From NCBI RefSeq assembly GCF_964340395.1, contig NC_135569.1, positions 4,255,040 through 4,319,039 of the forward strand: 64,000 nt of DNA, given 5' to 3'. This document shows positions 1 to 15,910 of the stretch, piece by piece; position 1 is the first letter of the stretch; each line of letters begins with the position of its first letter. The stretch is from Glandiceps talaboti (Eukaryota > Hemichordata > Enteropneusta > Spengelidae). Below the pieces are notes generated by a model. The model made no database searches. It saw nothing but the letters and a program-made list of their open reading frames with translations, and had not been told where the DNA came from. The position numbers were made by a program, and so were the translations under genes.

Positions 1-59
1 AGGTTCCCCTAAAAGGAAAAATCAAGGGGTGTTTCATTTACATCGTGAAATAGCAAACA

Positions 60-62
60 AAC

Positions 63-119
<57 letters not shown>

Positions 120-300
120 CAGGCAAGCAAGCGAGTAGACAGACCAACGGATTAACAGAGAGACAGATAGATAGACAGACAGGCCTTGTCAGGTAGACCA
201 AGCTAAATACCGACAGACCAACCGACAGACACAGACAGACAGACAGACACACACACTGACAGACAGACAGCCAGAATATAAGCATCTCATCAGAGGCTAA
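60..300. repeat. (ACAG)n microsatellite block
   Basis: Tetranucleotide ACAG/CAGA repeats run almost uninterrupted from about 60 to 118 and continue as degenerate copies to about 270. The rest of the leftmost 680 bases holds no exon I can recognise. Confidence 0.9.
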
Positions 301-320
301 TAAAAGTATGTTCCCTTTTC

Positions 321-659
<339 letters not shown>

Positions 660-680
660 CGAAGAAGGTGGAAGACTCAC

Positions 681-3835
<3,155 letters not shown>

Positions 3836-4263
3836 GGCATCTAAGTTCTTTTCTGTCTAAGTTGTAGAGTGTGGTGAACAACTACTATCGTCGAATAACT
3901 GGGCAATTATTACCTTCTTCTTATAAAACAGTAGTTCTGTATTTTTAGGTACCGCCAGATGTATTCTAAATTACATACCATCACCAACAGTGATATACGA
4001 TCAGATACCTGCATTTCGATATACAAAAATTATATAATATAATATAATATAATGTAATATAATATGAGACTGATTCAATTTATCTGCATGAGTATATTAC
4101 CTGCCTTTTATATATCAGTCTGTATTTTAGGTGTTTTAATCAAACTAGATAATTTGTAAATTAAACAGTAATAATCTGAACATACCAGCAACTGTATGGA
4201 TATGCAAATATCTCAGACTGGTGTCCTCTGTCTACGTCAGTATATTTACTGTCTCATATAACC

Positions 4264-4620
4264 TAAAGTGGCCATATGGATGAGAATTTGGTATTTATTT
4301 TGGATTTTTATTTGATAAAACAGCTCCACCATGTTTTTCTACTTGAAAAAATAATGCAAAATGACATATACCAAGTCCTTGTTCACATCTCAATAAACGG
4401 CAAAACATTAAACAATTTAATGTATAAAATGTTTGTTATTGTACGTACAATAACAAACTTTTTACACTTTGTGCATCTTTTTGCAATGTATTGAGTTATG
4501 AACATGGACTTGGCATATGTTATTTTGCATTATTTTTTCAAGTAGAAAAACATGGTGAAGCTGTTTTATCAAATAAAAATCCAAAATAAATACCAAATTC
4601 TCATCCATATGGCCACTTTA
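4264..4620. mobile_element. MITE, family 1 (long terminal inverted repeats, TA target)
   Basis: Both ends read TA-AAGTGGCCATATGGATGA inward, and the inverted match continues for over 120 bases (Tc1/mariner-like TA borders). The centre is a short unique loop. Related copies lie at 55992-56287, at 56672-56708 with 57128-57300, and as a fragment at 30312-30380. No transposase is encoded, so it would be a non-autonomous element. Strand is arbitrary. Confidence 0.88.
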
Positions 4621-5547
4621 ACTGTACGTTTAACGGTTTTATGAGTCTTTCAAAGGGGCACAAACTGACTTGTGTTTTGGGGGTGTACATATCTTTCTGC
4701 ATATTAAAGTACTCAATATTTTACTTACTGTATACTTAACCATCTCTTGCAACTTCCTGAACTCAAACCGGGTATTAGGATATAACATATAAAGGACCCG
4801 ATGACCTAATTTTTTATACAAATGTACAAGAACTTTCTACTATGCAATCAACAATTCTAACAATGCCAGAACACAAATTGTAATGTCATAGAAAACATGC
4901 ATCGATCGGCATTAATATGATACTAGAATAATTTAAATGAATTGTTTGTAAGTATTTTCACTTGTGTAATATGCTTATACAGTCAGCTTGTGCCACTTTA
5001 ATTAACCAAATGTTTGGTAAATTACATAGAAAATATGAACATACCATCACCTATAGTATATTAATATATGTTAGGATACCAGGATTTCGGTATGCAAATA
5101 TCTGAGACTGATACTTAATCTTCACAAGCCTTATAAGCATAATAATACACCATATTGGGGCTGTTAAAAAAAATCATGATTTATGAGGGATCCCATTTTA
5201 TACTACGTGAAGATAAGCCGGGCACTAGTTTTAAAATGTCTTGCTATGGTACGTGGTAGCACAACTCCTAAACTTTATCTTGATGCATCATCGCTAAGAA
5301 GTAATGGTTTTGTTATATCTTAATCTTAATACCTCAATACTGGTTCTTCTTTATTTCATCAAATACTTCTTCTTGAGCATCTTCTCAGTGACAGTGCCTT
5401 TCTTTTTCCAGGAGAGGTGTGATTGCTTCCGTCAATTAATATTTTCAGCACGAATTTCATCCACAATATCAGTAGGTGGCATTGTTACATCCCGAACGAA
5501 GGATAATGGCATAGCATTGTCTGTCTCTGTCTGTCTGTTTGTCTGTT

Positions 5548-5548
<1 letters not shown>

Positions 5549-5606
<58 letters not shown>
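5549..5606. repeat. (GT)n microsatellite
   Basis: About 29 GT dinucleotides following short CTGT repeats. Confidence 0.95.
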
Positions 5607-5608
<2 letters not shown>

Positions 5609-5727
5609 ATGTATGTCTGTGGACACCGATATCTCAAAACTACTGTTCATCAGATGTAAGATAACTCCATACGTCTTCCTTATGGAAATGGCAAGTACTA
5701 ATTTGATTTTCGGTAAACATTCTACGA

Positions 5728-6400
5728 ATGTTAATGAGTTATTTGCATAATTAATAATTTAGGAAATTTAAAATTCGTTTTTCAAATTTTATATAACTTT
5801 GCACATATTGAATTAATGTTTATTTTGTAATTAGGCTTAATCTTGCAAGTTTAAAATTTCATATAATTTAGTACATGTCATTCACAATAACAAACCACAT
5901 GTACCCGATATATCTTGTTACTGCAAGTTTTAATGAATCATTTGCATAATGAATGATTTTTGGTTATTGCGTAATAACTTAAGATTGTAATTATAAGCCT
6001 CAACTATCTTAAACTTAGTACATATATTGATGTTAACAAAATGCACATGTCCAAAATAGAAATTGGTGTGCGTGGTTTATTATTAATATTAATTCTAATA
6101 AGTCATTTGCCTGATTAATGAGGGTATTTTAAACCAAGCAAATCCTTAAGATTCACGATTTTGTATGTCAATGGATTATAATAAGACATTTTATTTTAAT
6201 GATTCATTTACATAATTTATGGTTTATGGTAATTAGGGAATATGTTAAGAATGTTTAAGATTTCATCTAATTCGATTCATACATTGCTGACGTCAATGAA
6301 GCATACGTGCTCATTATAGCGTGTTGATGTTGTTTGTTGTATCTTAATGAGTAATTTTCATTTATTGATAATTTGCGGTCATTAACTAATATCGCTCAAA
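5728..6400 (+). repeat. Diverged tandem repeat with octamer-like core
   Basis: Roughly four diverged units of about 120-170 bases. Each contains a core like TCATTTGCATAATTAATGA, then an AGGAAATAT segment, then a phrase resembling CAAATTTCATATAATTTAGTACATA. Matching units recur inside the introns of both GPCR genes (10018-10380 and 17790-17915). ATTTGCAT is the octamer consensus for POU factors, but whether it is bound is not known. Confidence 0.6.
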
Positions 6401-6573
6401 AGGCTTACTTTTTGTCATTACGAAAGACAGTAACATTAAATCTAGCAACGATTTTTTTTACTTGTAAGTTTGTTTTCATTTAATGGGCCTGCTCTCAAAG
6501 AAATGCATTCGTTAGAAATATATTTATGTTCATATTTGTTGGCTTCATGATTTTACATCATGTACGTACGTTT

Positions 6574-6585
6574 TGCGCATGCGCG
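6574..6585. promoter_or_regulatory. NRF1-type palindrome
   Basis: TGCGCATGCGCG is a perfect match to the NRF1 consensus and stands out in AT-rich spacer. No transcript start is evident beside it, so function is unproven. Confidence 0.3.
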
Positions 6586-7447
6586 ATTGCCACCGCACAC
6601 CAAATTGAAACTCATCACCTCTATTATTCTAACACTTAGCTACTGTTACATCACTGGACTCACTAGATACATATATTTATTAGATGAACACTGATCATAT
6701 GGCTATTTATCTAAATGTAATAAACACTATGTTCAGTGCGCATATCATAAATATGACTGAAACGCATTTTGTCTTGTTTAATATCCAAGTGTTCGTTAAA
6801 TACGAAATATCACTTGATGTAATTAATTAGTTGATTAAAAGAATTCTTAAAATTGTGTTATCTTAACACATATGAATGACATAATCATAATAATGATATA
6901 ATAATAAGTATGTATATATTATCTATAACAATATGAACGTTATTCTCCGAAAACACTCATCTAAATGTTACTGCCACTCACTGAACAACATGCATGGCCA
7001 TTTTCTAACTGCAGGTCAAGGTACACACTAAATCCTTGTAATAACCACTCAATGAGACAAATGAATAACAATTAATGAATTATATTGGTGACCGTTTACT
7101 GGCCACATATACCATCAACCATGAAAACCAGTTGGCAAACCTGTAAGGTCCGCCGAGTAGCCACATTAACCCTCAGGTAGCTGAGTAACCATAATATACT
7201 GTATATTTACAAGAATAAGAAAACAGCTATGCTCAACTCACACAGTCCAAGTATTTACCAGTTAACAGTGGTACACTGGAAAGTATATGTCTGCATACTA
7301 AATAACCACAACTCAAACATGTATAAAGAGTGGGTAATAATTACTTTTATATAACATTGTACAATATGACGACAACTTCATTAGGAATGAAATGATCGAT
7401 ATAGGATATATTGTCTTGACAAGTATACATGGAGTATGGTAACAGGC

Positions 7448-10400
7448 TCACTTATTTGTTGTAAATACCAATACACACAATCCATGCAAAGAACACAGAA
7501 TTATGAAAAAATAAGAAATGATTGTGTCATCTTCCACAAATATTTCAGCCAAACCGATAATCCAAATCAATCCCATGAAAATGGACGTTCCAACAACTGT
7601 ACGGATCTCATGCCGTGTCCATGGTAAATCACTAGGCGTTTGTCGGGTAGTACGTCCTTTTTCGTGTTTTTCCATCATGTAGATTGACACAATAAGAAAC
7701 GTGACACTAAAGATCATGATCAAACTCACTGGTCCCACAAAAAGAACCAACAGAGCCACCTGGTTGCCAATCCAACAAGACTCACCGACTCCGTAACCAA
7801 TGGTTACACTTGTGAAACGCCAATTGTCAATAAAAGCAGCAATAGCCACGATTACAGCTGGAGCTAACCACCCTATACTGCAATAAACAATTAAATGTTT
7901 TCTCGTAGTTACCGATGACGCAGCTTTCATTGCCTCTCTTTTTACAAAGGTCAATAGTATATCAACACAGACGATGCCCATCCAGAAGAATGCTACCAGC
8001 CAATAATAATGCAAGCATGCAGCTGCTATTTTGCATAGCAGAGTATAGTCTGTAACCCATAATGATGTCAATGTAAGGATCTGGGATAAAAAAATAGCAC
8101 AATACAGATTGAATATCAGTTTTCCTGGCAAACCTTTAAGGTTATTTCCTCTACAATACCTGATGAGGATTACCACCAGTGCAAGTATCAAAACACACAA
8201 ACATGTCAAAGTAATCCATGTGAAAATATCACCTTGTCTATTTGTAAGCAATGATTTGACACGAATTGCCTGCGACAGACATATCCACACACTATCTACA
8301 CGAGATGATACAACTTTGTAAGTCTCTAATAAGAGCCCTTCATGGTGAAATCGCACTGACTCACCGACCAAAGGTAAGCCTGAATGGTGGCGTATTTCAA
8401 GAATGTCGTCACCATCACAAGACAGGATATTTCCTAACGCAGACCGTTCATTACCACAATATTGTGATACACAGGTTGGATTTTTGGAACTAACACTTTC
8501 TTTAATGTAACTCCCAGAATTGTGTTGTATTATTTTCTTAGCATCCTGTATTTGACACGTGTGTAACTTCCATAACACACCATGACTGTCCTTAGATTCT
8601 GAAATATTCCCATAAATATCAAGATTTCCAGATTTAAACAGCAATTCCGGAGATGATAATATTTGGCCCTCTACGCCTTCAGTATTACATTCATCATGAT
8701 CCTCAGGGACACCTAGTGAAAATGACAGCAAATGAACCATCAGGTTTCTTGACTCAATGATGCGGTCCTTATTGAGATCGGAAATACCATCAGAATTCAA
8801 ATCCGTGAAATTCACATGAATGTTAACAAAACAAAAAAGTATTTCGTCGACTAGACTACATGCTGAGTGACAACCGTCATCGAATGTACCAGATGAATTG
8901 ATGATACTACCCAGAGTTATATTTTCGGATAGATATACTGCAACTTTCACAACATGTCTAATCATTGCCATGTCTTCAGTTCGATCAATAGTATTTGTAG
9001 AGTGGTTAGTTTGTTGGGTCTGATTAGTAGATACCAGCATAGACATATTTAGGTTGTAAGATGATATCGATTTGTCAGTCACATTTTGCAATTTTGGATT
9101 CTGATAAGCGTCAATACTCACACAAACAGGGTTTGTGAATTCAAGAAAGTATTCATCTGTGAGACAAGTTACATTATCTTTGAAAACACGGTTGAACTTC
9201 AAGAAAGTATCCTCCACTGTCATTCTACCGTTCCCAGAGGGGTTATAGTCAAATAGTACATTTAAACTCCTCAAGTTATATCGCGACCTAGTCTTTATTT
9301 TATATCCACACAATGCCATGTGATCTAGATTACAATGCGCACAGTATACATTTTTGAAATTTGTTGAACCTCTTCTAGATGATGTATGCACGATACCCAT
9401 ACTTGCATTGAAACATTGGTCAATTATGTGGGTATCCATATAATTAAGCGGACAGGTTAAGATACTATCTACGCAATATCTAACTTCATATTTAGGTTCG
9501 AAAGGAAGGACGACGTCGCTTTCGCACTCCTCTCTCACAACATTATAATATTCCAATATACTTAAAACGCCGTCTTGTGTGATGTTGTCGTTGTCGAAAA
9601 TTTCAAGAAACCGATCATTCCGTAAGCATGAATATTTTGACCGCCATATTTCAAGTTCCGCTATATTGGCTCCATGACACACACCACAGTAAATGTTTTT
9701 GTATACTACAGCATCAGAAGAGGATGCGGGAGTGAACTCAACTGCAAAGGAAGCCATAAAATACAGATAAACTAATTATCCCATGTAAGGACAAAAAAAA
9801 CACTTTTGATCGTTATTCCCATGTACATGAAATTGCACTGAATTGTGAAGGAAAGCAAGACTGCGCAGACAGAGTTGAACGTATTCGTACCTGTTACTAT
9901 ATGCACCATATAGTAGTTCAGTGCACCAAGCATTCAAATGCATCCCGGTGGGATAGAAAAGATTATCCCATCCAGAATAATTCAAATTTAGGTAAGTGTG
10001 TGAGCATAAATTTCACTATTAATGAGTCATTTGCATAAATGATGATTTTCAGGAATTAGGAAATATTACGAGTGCAAGCTTCAAACTTCATATACTTAGG
10101 TAGATACACTGATATTACAAAACATACTTCTAAACATCTATCAATGTAGCTTTCGTCAATCACTTGCATAATTGATGATAAGCATATTGGGTTTAGTAGC
10201 TTAACATGTTATTGCACTTAGGCAATAGTAGTGACACCATACCTCATAATTCATAAATCAATGTGCTGGATGTTCCTATATTGGCCTAATTTGCATAATT
10301 AGTTATATTTGCTTATTAGGGACATCTAATCTTTTGGAATACTATCATGATGACATATCTTATAGAATTTCATCGAAGAACATATTGTTGACTTTATGGT

Positions 10401-11826
10401 ATATGTCCTTAAACATGCACTAGCTGTAACTGGGATGTGATTTTTAGATTTGGACAGCAGATTACACTATCTTCATTCCTTCATGCTTCAAAACACTTCC
10501 AATTTCAAGTACAGACAATGGGTGAACTCTTGAGATTTTGTCCACACAGTCTATATCTTACCCGGATTAGAGAGGTTGTTTTAGTCAGCCGTGAACAAGT
10601 AGCTTCCCTACATTCTAAAGAGGGAATGCCATTTGAAATACTATAAGCTTACAGATGAACAAACCAAATTAATAGTTCTTCTATTAAACAAAGAAAATTT
10701 CATCATGCGAACTCTAATTTTCCAGGGCTTCATTGTTAAAATAAAATCAAACTCAGGTTCAATAGGAAGATTTATTCCTCCACTTATGTAGCACCTCTTG
10801 CAACATAACATTCGAGATAAAGATGTTCTTCTACGTTCACGATAGTAAAAGTAGAGCTCATGAGACAGAACATATGTTTAAATTGGCACAAGCTGAGTTT
10901 ATAATCTTTTTACTTAATTGAAAATTTTAATAAAACGTTCTAGTATACTATTAACACGTATACGTAGATGCATGACAAATCTTCTATGACAATTGTCTCA
11001 ATTTTAGCATTGTAGGACATTTATTGAATCATAGGAACTTCATCAACATTTTACGTCATTGGATCAGTTACAAGTTATATCTTAATACCAGGTTTAAGTT
11101 CAGTCAAATTGCAAGCGATGGTTAAAACTTCAGTGTAGTAGAATAGTGCTGCAAAATTATGCCCAAAATGTATAAACTCAGCTTGCCCCTATAACTTATG
11201 AGCACTATTAGAACTCGAGTATAAGTATGTACCGTATGGTATACTGACAATAACGACAACCTTAACGAATTACCTCGGTAAGGGTCTTTGGAATCGCTTT
11301 CGCATTTTTCTCTAACGCTGTCGTTTGGCCAAGTAGCTGGACAACCATACGTTATCCACACACCAAGTTGATCTTCATGAAACGTTCTACATTTAGTGTA
11401 CGATGTATTCATCATCATTTCGTTCACCAAACCACTCTTTTCTACGGGTATCACTTGCCCCAAGACTTCAGAAGGTTGTTGTAGAATCGCATGCATGCCT
11501 GACGTTGGTGGTGGACAGGTATTTTCGTAGTCACGGCAGCAGTCCCCAAAGACAACACACATGAGATCACAATTACAAACGAAATACTTAAGCGACTCCT
11601 CATTCCCTGCATATTCCCCACACCGTGTTCTATTCCCGAACTCGTTGAAACAGCTATCGAACAAATGATGGAATTCAGCCTTAAAGTTATAGCAAATGAT
11701 ACCTGGACGCTGGTCAGGTTCTGGAGTAGACGAAGTGACGTTTTCCATGGATTCTGAGTGGCATTGCCAAACGCAACAGTGTATGCAGATGGCCAGGCAG
11801 AACAGCCTGCCAACGAGATTAGTCAT
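7448..11826 (-). CDS. Methuselah/secretin-like GPCR with Cys-rich N-terminus (copy A)
   Basis: Two coding exons: 11826-11274 (553 nt) and 9741-7448 (2294 nt), spliced CGAG|GTAATT to TTTGCAG|TTGAG to give about 948 residues. Residues 1-20 are a signal peptide (VGRLFCLAICIHCC). A Cys-rich module follows, with FVCNCDLMCVVFGDCCRDYENTC spacing like a somatomedin-B domain, then a second block ending DPYR. Exon 2 opens with VYKNIYCGVCHGAN, continues as a long N-glycosylation-rich ectodomain, and ends in seven hydrophobic helices starting near residue 687 (TWITLTCLCVLILALVVILI). WLAPAVIVAIAA and CWIG in the helix 4 to extracellular loop 2 region are typical of class B/Methuselah-like receptors. I see no GPS cleavage motif. 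It would act as a plasma-membrane receptor with unknown ligand. The stop TGA at 7448 overlaps a good donor (AATAA|GTGAGC), so an alternative tail is possible. Its paralogue lies head to head at 16628-20317. Confidence 0.85.
10018..10380 (+). repeat. Octamer-core diverged repeat in GPCR A intron
   Basis: Two to three diverged copies of the unit seen at 5728-6400 (GAGTCATTTGCATAA, AATTAGGAAATATTAC, CTTCAAACTTCATATACTTAG), in the intron between the two coding exons. Confidence 0.55.
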
Positions 11827-12019
11827 TTCGTCTACTTTGACAATGGGAGAAAGAGAAAGATATGCAGATTTGTATATGATTGTGACTACTTCAAAATGCT
11901 CACGTTTAATATTTGCAACTACAATCACCAATAACAGAGGCCATTACAAGCTTTCTTTAATTTTTATGTCCCACCAAGTTGAGGATAGTTCGGAACAATG
12001 ACATTAAACTCTCCGATAG

Positions 12020-12057
12020 TTGATTTGGTTATGCCATTGCCATGATTATGCTATGAT

Positions 12058-12102
<45 letters not shown>

Positions 12103-12410
12103 CAGAAAGAACAACAATACAGCAAAAACAAACTATGGCAACAACTATATCAAGATAATCAAGACATTTCTTCCATGTGTTCTTTCACTTACCTGCACTA
12201 ATTTGGTTCTTCTACTGCAACGTGTCGTACTTAGTAGATCACTGTCTGTTTACATTACTACAGTCAAATGTTAGTGTCTAGAAACAGCGCTGTCACTAGG
12301 TCGTAGTAGTATTACTAGTAGCACGAAAATGAAATTGGGGTTGTTTTATAGAGTCGCCCCCAAAGTAGTCACTGGAAGATAAACTCCGATTTGAAATCGA
12401 TACGGACGTT
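12020..12410 (-). promoter_or_regulatory. Promoter and 5'UTR exon of GPCR A
   Basis: Read on the minus strand: a conserved block GTATCGATTTCAAATCGG (12403-12386), a TATA box CTCTATAAAAC (12353-12343), then a transcribed-looking stretch with TAGTAATACTA and GCGCTGTTTCTAGACA. It ends in a good donor at 12193/12192 (GTGCAG|GTAAGTG). The matching acceptor would be just above the ATG at 11826. The same arrangement recurs upstream of GPCR B in inverted orientation. Confidence 0.65.
12060..12102. repeat. (CAA)n microsatellite
   Basis: Fourteen consecutive CAA triplets within the inferred 5'UTR intron of GPCR A. Confidence 0.95.
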
Positions 12411-12655
12411 TTAGCCGCCACGATTATAATAACGTGCACATGTTGGATTAGAAGTTCAAATCATATGCAACTCTTTTGGTATAAGGTAGCTAGCCTTGAG
12501 GTATCATTTATTTTTTGAGTCAATACAGATTATTGGAGTCATTAAGAAATAAATATCAGGATGAAGGAAATCTTACTTGATTATTTCATAGATGTCAAAC
12601 ATTTGAAATGATGGGTTATGACAAGCCCATGTTTTGATAACTTCATCAACTATAA

Positions 12656-12667
12656 GATGTGTGTGTA

Positions 12668-12698
<31 letters not shown>

Positions 12699-12822
12699 CT
12701 GTGTGTGTCTGCGTGTGTGCATGCATGCATGTATGTATGTATGTATGTATGTATGTATGTATGTATGTATGTATGTATGTATGTATGTATGTACGTATGT
12801 ATGTGTGTATGTATGTATGTAA
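12656..12822. repeat. (GT)n / (ATGT)n microsatellite
   Basis: GT dinucleotides (about 12656-12718) grade into ATGC/ATGT tetramers (12721-12822). The spacer between the two GPCR promoters holds a second such tract. Confidence 0.95.
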
Positions 12823-13199
12823 GAATTTGTAAGGTTTCTGGTGATGAGAAAATATTGAGGTTAACGGAAGAAAAATCATTTTCCGTCTTGGAACGCTGGA
12901 ACCCCTGGAATTAATAGATTATTCTCGTCATTCCCAATCTAATCAGGTTTTTTTTTTAAATTTCAGGCGTGTTCTATTGGGTTCTCTTTGGTGCGTGCGA
13001 ATATTAGAACTTTTCCACGGATAACCGTTTATATATCACGCGCGGTTGTCGTTTTGTTCCATTACATTCAGATATGTTCAGGTTTTAACCTAACATTTCT
13101 GTATCTCGCCGATTTTTCCTCTGAAAAAGAATATTTATTCGAAACGTCGGATTTTACATCTTTTTATACGGACTGATTCATAAGTTCCATATGCATGTC

Positions 13200-13345
13200 T
13201 TTGTATGTATGTATGTATGTATGTATGTATGTATGTATGTATGTATGTATGTATGCATGCATGCATGCATGCATGCATGTATGTATGTATGTATGTATGT
13301 CGGCAGGCTGTTACGTATGTACATAGGTATGTGGGCAGGTATGTA
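13200..13345. repeat. (ATGT)n / (ATGC)n microsatellite
   Basis: Tetranucleotide repeats with a central ATGC block, in the spacer between the two GPCR genes. Confidence 0.95.
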
Positions 13346-14261
13346 GACATGCACTGAAGGAAGAAAGAAACTGTACGGTAGTAGTAATCACACGTTACAG
13401 TTGGAACAGTTCCCGTTCATTAATTCCTATGGCTCAAAAGTATATTATAATTTGCTGCTCCTACCATCGAGTTGTGCTACATCTCGTGAGAGAGTTTGCA
13501 AATACTTGAATTGCTAATATCATGCGCACTTCTTTGGCCATATTAGTATTAATGTGTGAAAGCCAGTGTTGTTGGCGTCAGATATTAAACAGACTTTCCC
13601 TTCCCTTTTGCAATCTGTGTTTTGGGGTGGGGTGGGACTTAGTATACAGAGGAAGCAATGCATTTGTTGTAAATGTAACATGTGATCACTCCCATAGCAT
13701 AAACTTCTGACAACTTTTCCGTCGTAATTGCACTTTAATAGTTTCTCTTACAGTTACATTTTTATCTGAGAGATAAAGTCACGCACTTTCTAATCGCAAT
13801 TCAACTAAAATCTGAAATCATTTGTCCAAAATAAAGCTTGAAGTATGATATTTCGGTAATGAAATTCCAAACGGTTTGTTCATGGGTCGTTATTTTGATT
13901 GATAACACAAATTTCCTTTGTGACGTATCCGGGTGACGTATACATAATAAGCTACCTTATGACCTGGGGTGTGTCTGCTGTTATAGTGTACTGTCTTCAA
14001 TTTCGAGTAAGATTCCTGTGCCTTGATGATGACTGGCAAACAGATGATACTATTAGTGAAATCGTACTGGACATTAGTCCTTACGTAATTACTTCAACTA
14101 AAATCACACTTAATGGATCATTACTATAGTCTAGCTCGGATTTCAGGAACAATATTGCTAGAATATCGTAGGTTAAAGTTGGAAGGCAACTTTAAGTATA
14201 CAGCTTAGTAATTTAATGATGTTAATCTAAACATGCCTTCAAAGCGAAACTTTGAGATGAT

Positions 14262-14340
14262 TATAATAATAACAATAATAATAATGGGTTCTTATATAGC
14301 GCTTTCCCACTCAGTGCTCCAAGCGCTTTACAATTATTAC
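14262..14340 (-). repeat. SINE/LINE tail-like fragment
   Basis: A TAATAATAA run joined to CTTATATAGCGCTTTCC and AAGCGCTTTACAATTATTA, a common 3'-end pattern of short retroposons in marine invertebrate genomes. The A/T-rich tail lies at the low-coordinate side, so the element would read on the minus strand. Confidence 0.45.
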
Positions 14341-15011
14341 CCCTGGCTAGGATCAGATGTTACACAAAATTTCCATAAATGACTTTTTGCAAACAGTAGA
14401 TTAAAAGCTACATCTACAAACTTTTTTAAAGTCTCCAAAATGTTCTTTTCCTACTTTTGACTAGTGAAGATACATTGGAGCAGGGTATCATGGGAAAACC
14501 AATACGTCAGCCACATTGAATTATTTCATAATTTAGTACGCAGTTTTTCCTGTGTGTTCTGTAGGCATGTTATATAGTAATAAGATAATAATAATACAAG
14601 GGTATTTTAGGGGGGCTAATAGATCAAAATTGCTGCTAGAAAATGGTCCTGTAGGCATCTCCTGTTAAAAGTTGGAAGGCAACATTTTCAGGTTAATTTT
14701 GGTGATTTTATCCAAAATTTAAAATGCTTCCAATCAAAATTGTCAGATTTCCCCCCTCGAAATTTGCATAACATTTGCATTGATTTGTGTGTCAGTTTTT
14801 CTGCTGTAAAGGAAAAAAAGTGAATAAAACACACAAAAAATAAGTTGTCAAAGGATTCGTCCTTATTCTAAATTATACCGGGAGATTATACCACTAAGAT
14901 CGAGGTTGTGTGGAAAGTACAGTACAGGCAACATCACATACAATTGAACATGTTGTCATTTTTTTCCTTTGACTCTGCCAGGTAGTGGAAGTGTGTGTAG
15001 TGAAATGTGTA

Positions 15012-15270
15012 TAACATGTTGTATTTGGTACAGACAGAATGTTACATTGTAACACTCACAGACATGGTGTATTTGGTACAGACAGAATGTAACAGTGTAA
15101 CACTCACAAACCTGGTTTATTTGGTACAGACAGAATATTACAATGTAACACTCACAGACCTGGTTTATTTGGTACAGACAGAATATTACAATGTAACACT
15201 CACAGACCTGGTTTATTTGGTACAGACAGAATATTACAATGTAACACTCACAGACCTGGTTTATTTAGTG
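15012..15270 (+). repeat. 48-bp minisatellite, about 5 copies
   Basis: The unit contains TTATTTGGTACAGACAGAAT and AATGTAACACTCACAGACC and repeats with few changes. The 48-bp period is a multiple of three, so the plus strand is open for 92 codons. It has no splice or start context linking it to a gene. Confidence 0.9.
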
Positions 15271-15910
15271 GAGCCGTTGTTTTAAATAATGTCTCGGACA
15301 TTGTGTTCATTGTCTGGGATACCTCCAACGGTGTATTGTATTACAATATCACTTTTGTGACACACCGTTACAGTTGCACCCTCGCAATTACTACAGACTA
15401 TGGATAGGTACACAGACTCTCAGCGGCATTAATTTTCAAAGGGAAAGAAATAGACTGTTGGTTCATCAATGTAATGATGTTGTGTAGATTCTACTTTTCA
15501 AACAACTTAGATCTTGGTTGTATCAGAATATTACAGTTATCACAGGGAAATGCCTGCCTTCGTCATTAAAAGCAGAAGGAAAATACAACTTCCTCTTTCC
15601 TTTCCTCAATTTGTATACCTAACTACTAATAATTTACATTACTCACGTTGCCATGGGCACGAAAGAGTAATTGATGCAAAATACATCAATAAAATCGTCA
15701 GTTTAATCGTTTCACGTCACTCCAAGAAATGTTACCAAGCAAGATTGGCTTTATCCTGATATTATCTTTAACTACTGAAATAATTGTGCGTGGTTCGCTA
15801 CAGAAGTGATGCCTGAAGGCTAGGTACTTTGTACCAAACGAGTGATGTTTGTTTTAGACTTGTTATCCAACCCGAACACGTCATTATTGATATCGCAACA
15901 TTTGTCATCG

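Larger units (their letters stand above)
3836..7447. other. Spacer between nucleotidase and GPCR A
   Basis: AT-rich DNA with no exon I can support. It contains the nucleotidase promoter side (3836 upward), the family 1 MITE, a (GT)n tract and a diverged octamer-containing repeat block. A short repeat around TATGCAAATATCTCAGACTG occurs near 4200 and again near 5090. Confidence 0.6.
12411..15910. other. Spacer between the two GPCR promoters
   Basis: About 3.5 kb with no supported exon. It contains two ATGT tracts, a SINE-tail-like patch at 14262-14340 and a 48-bp minisatellite at 15012-15270. Nothing else is recognised. Confidence 0.6.
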
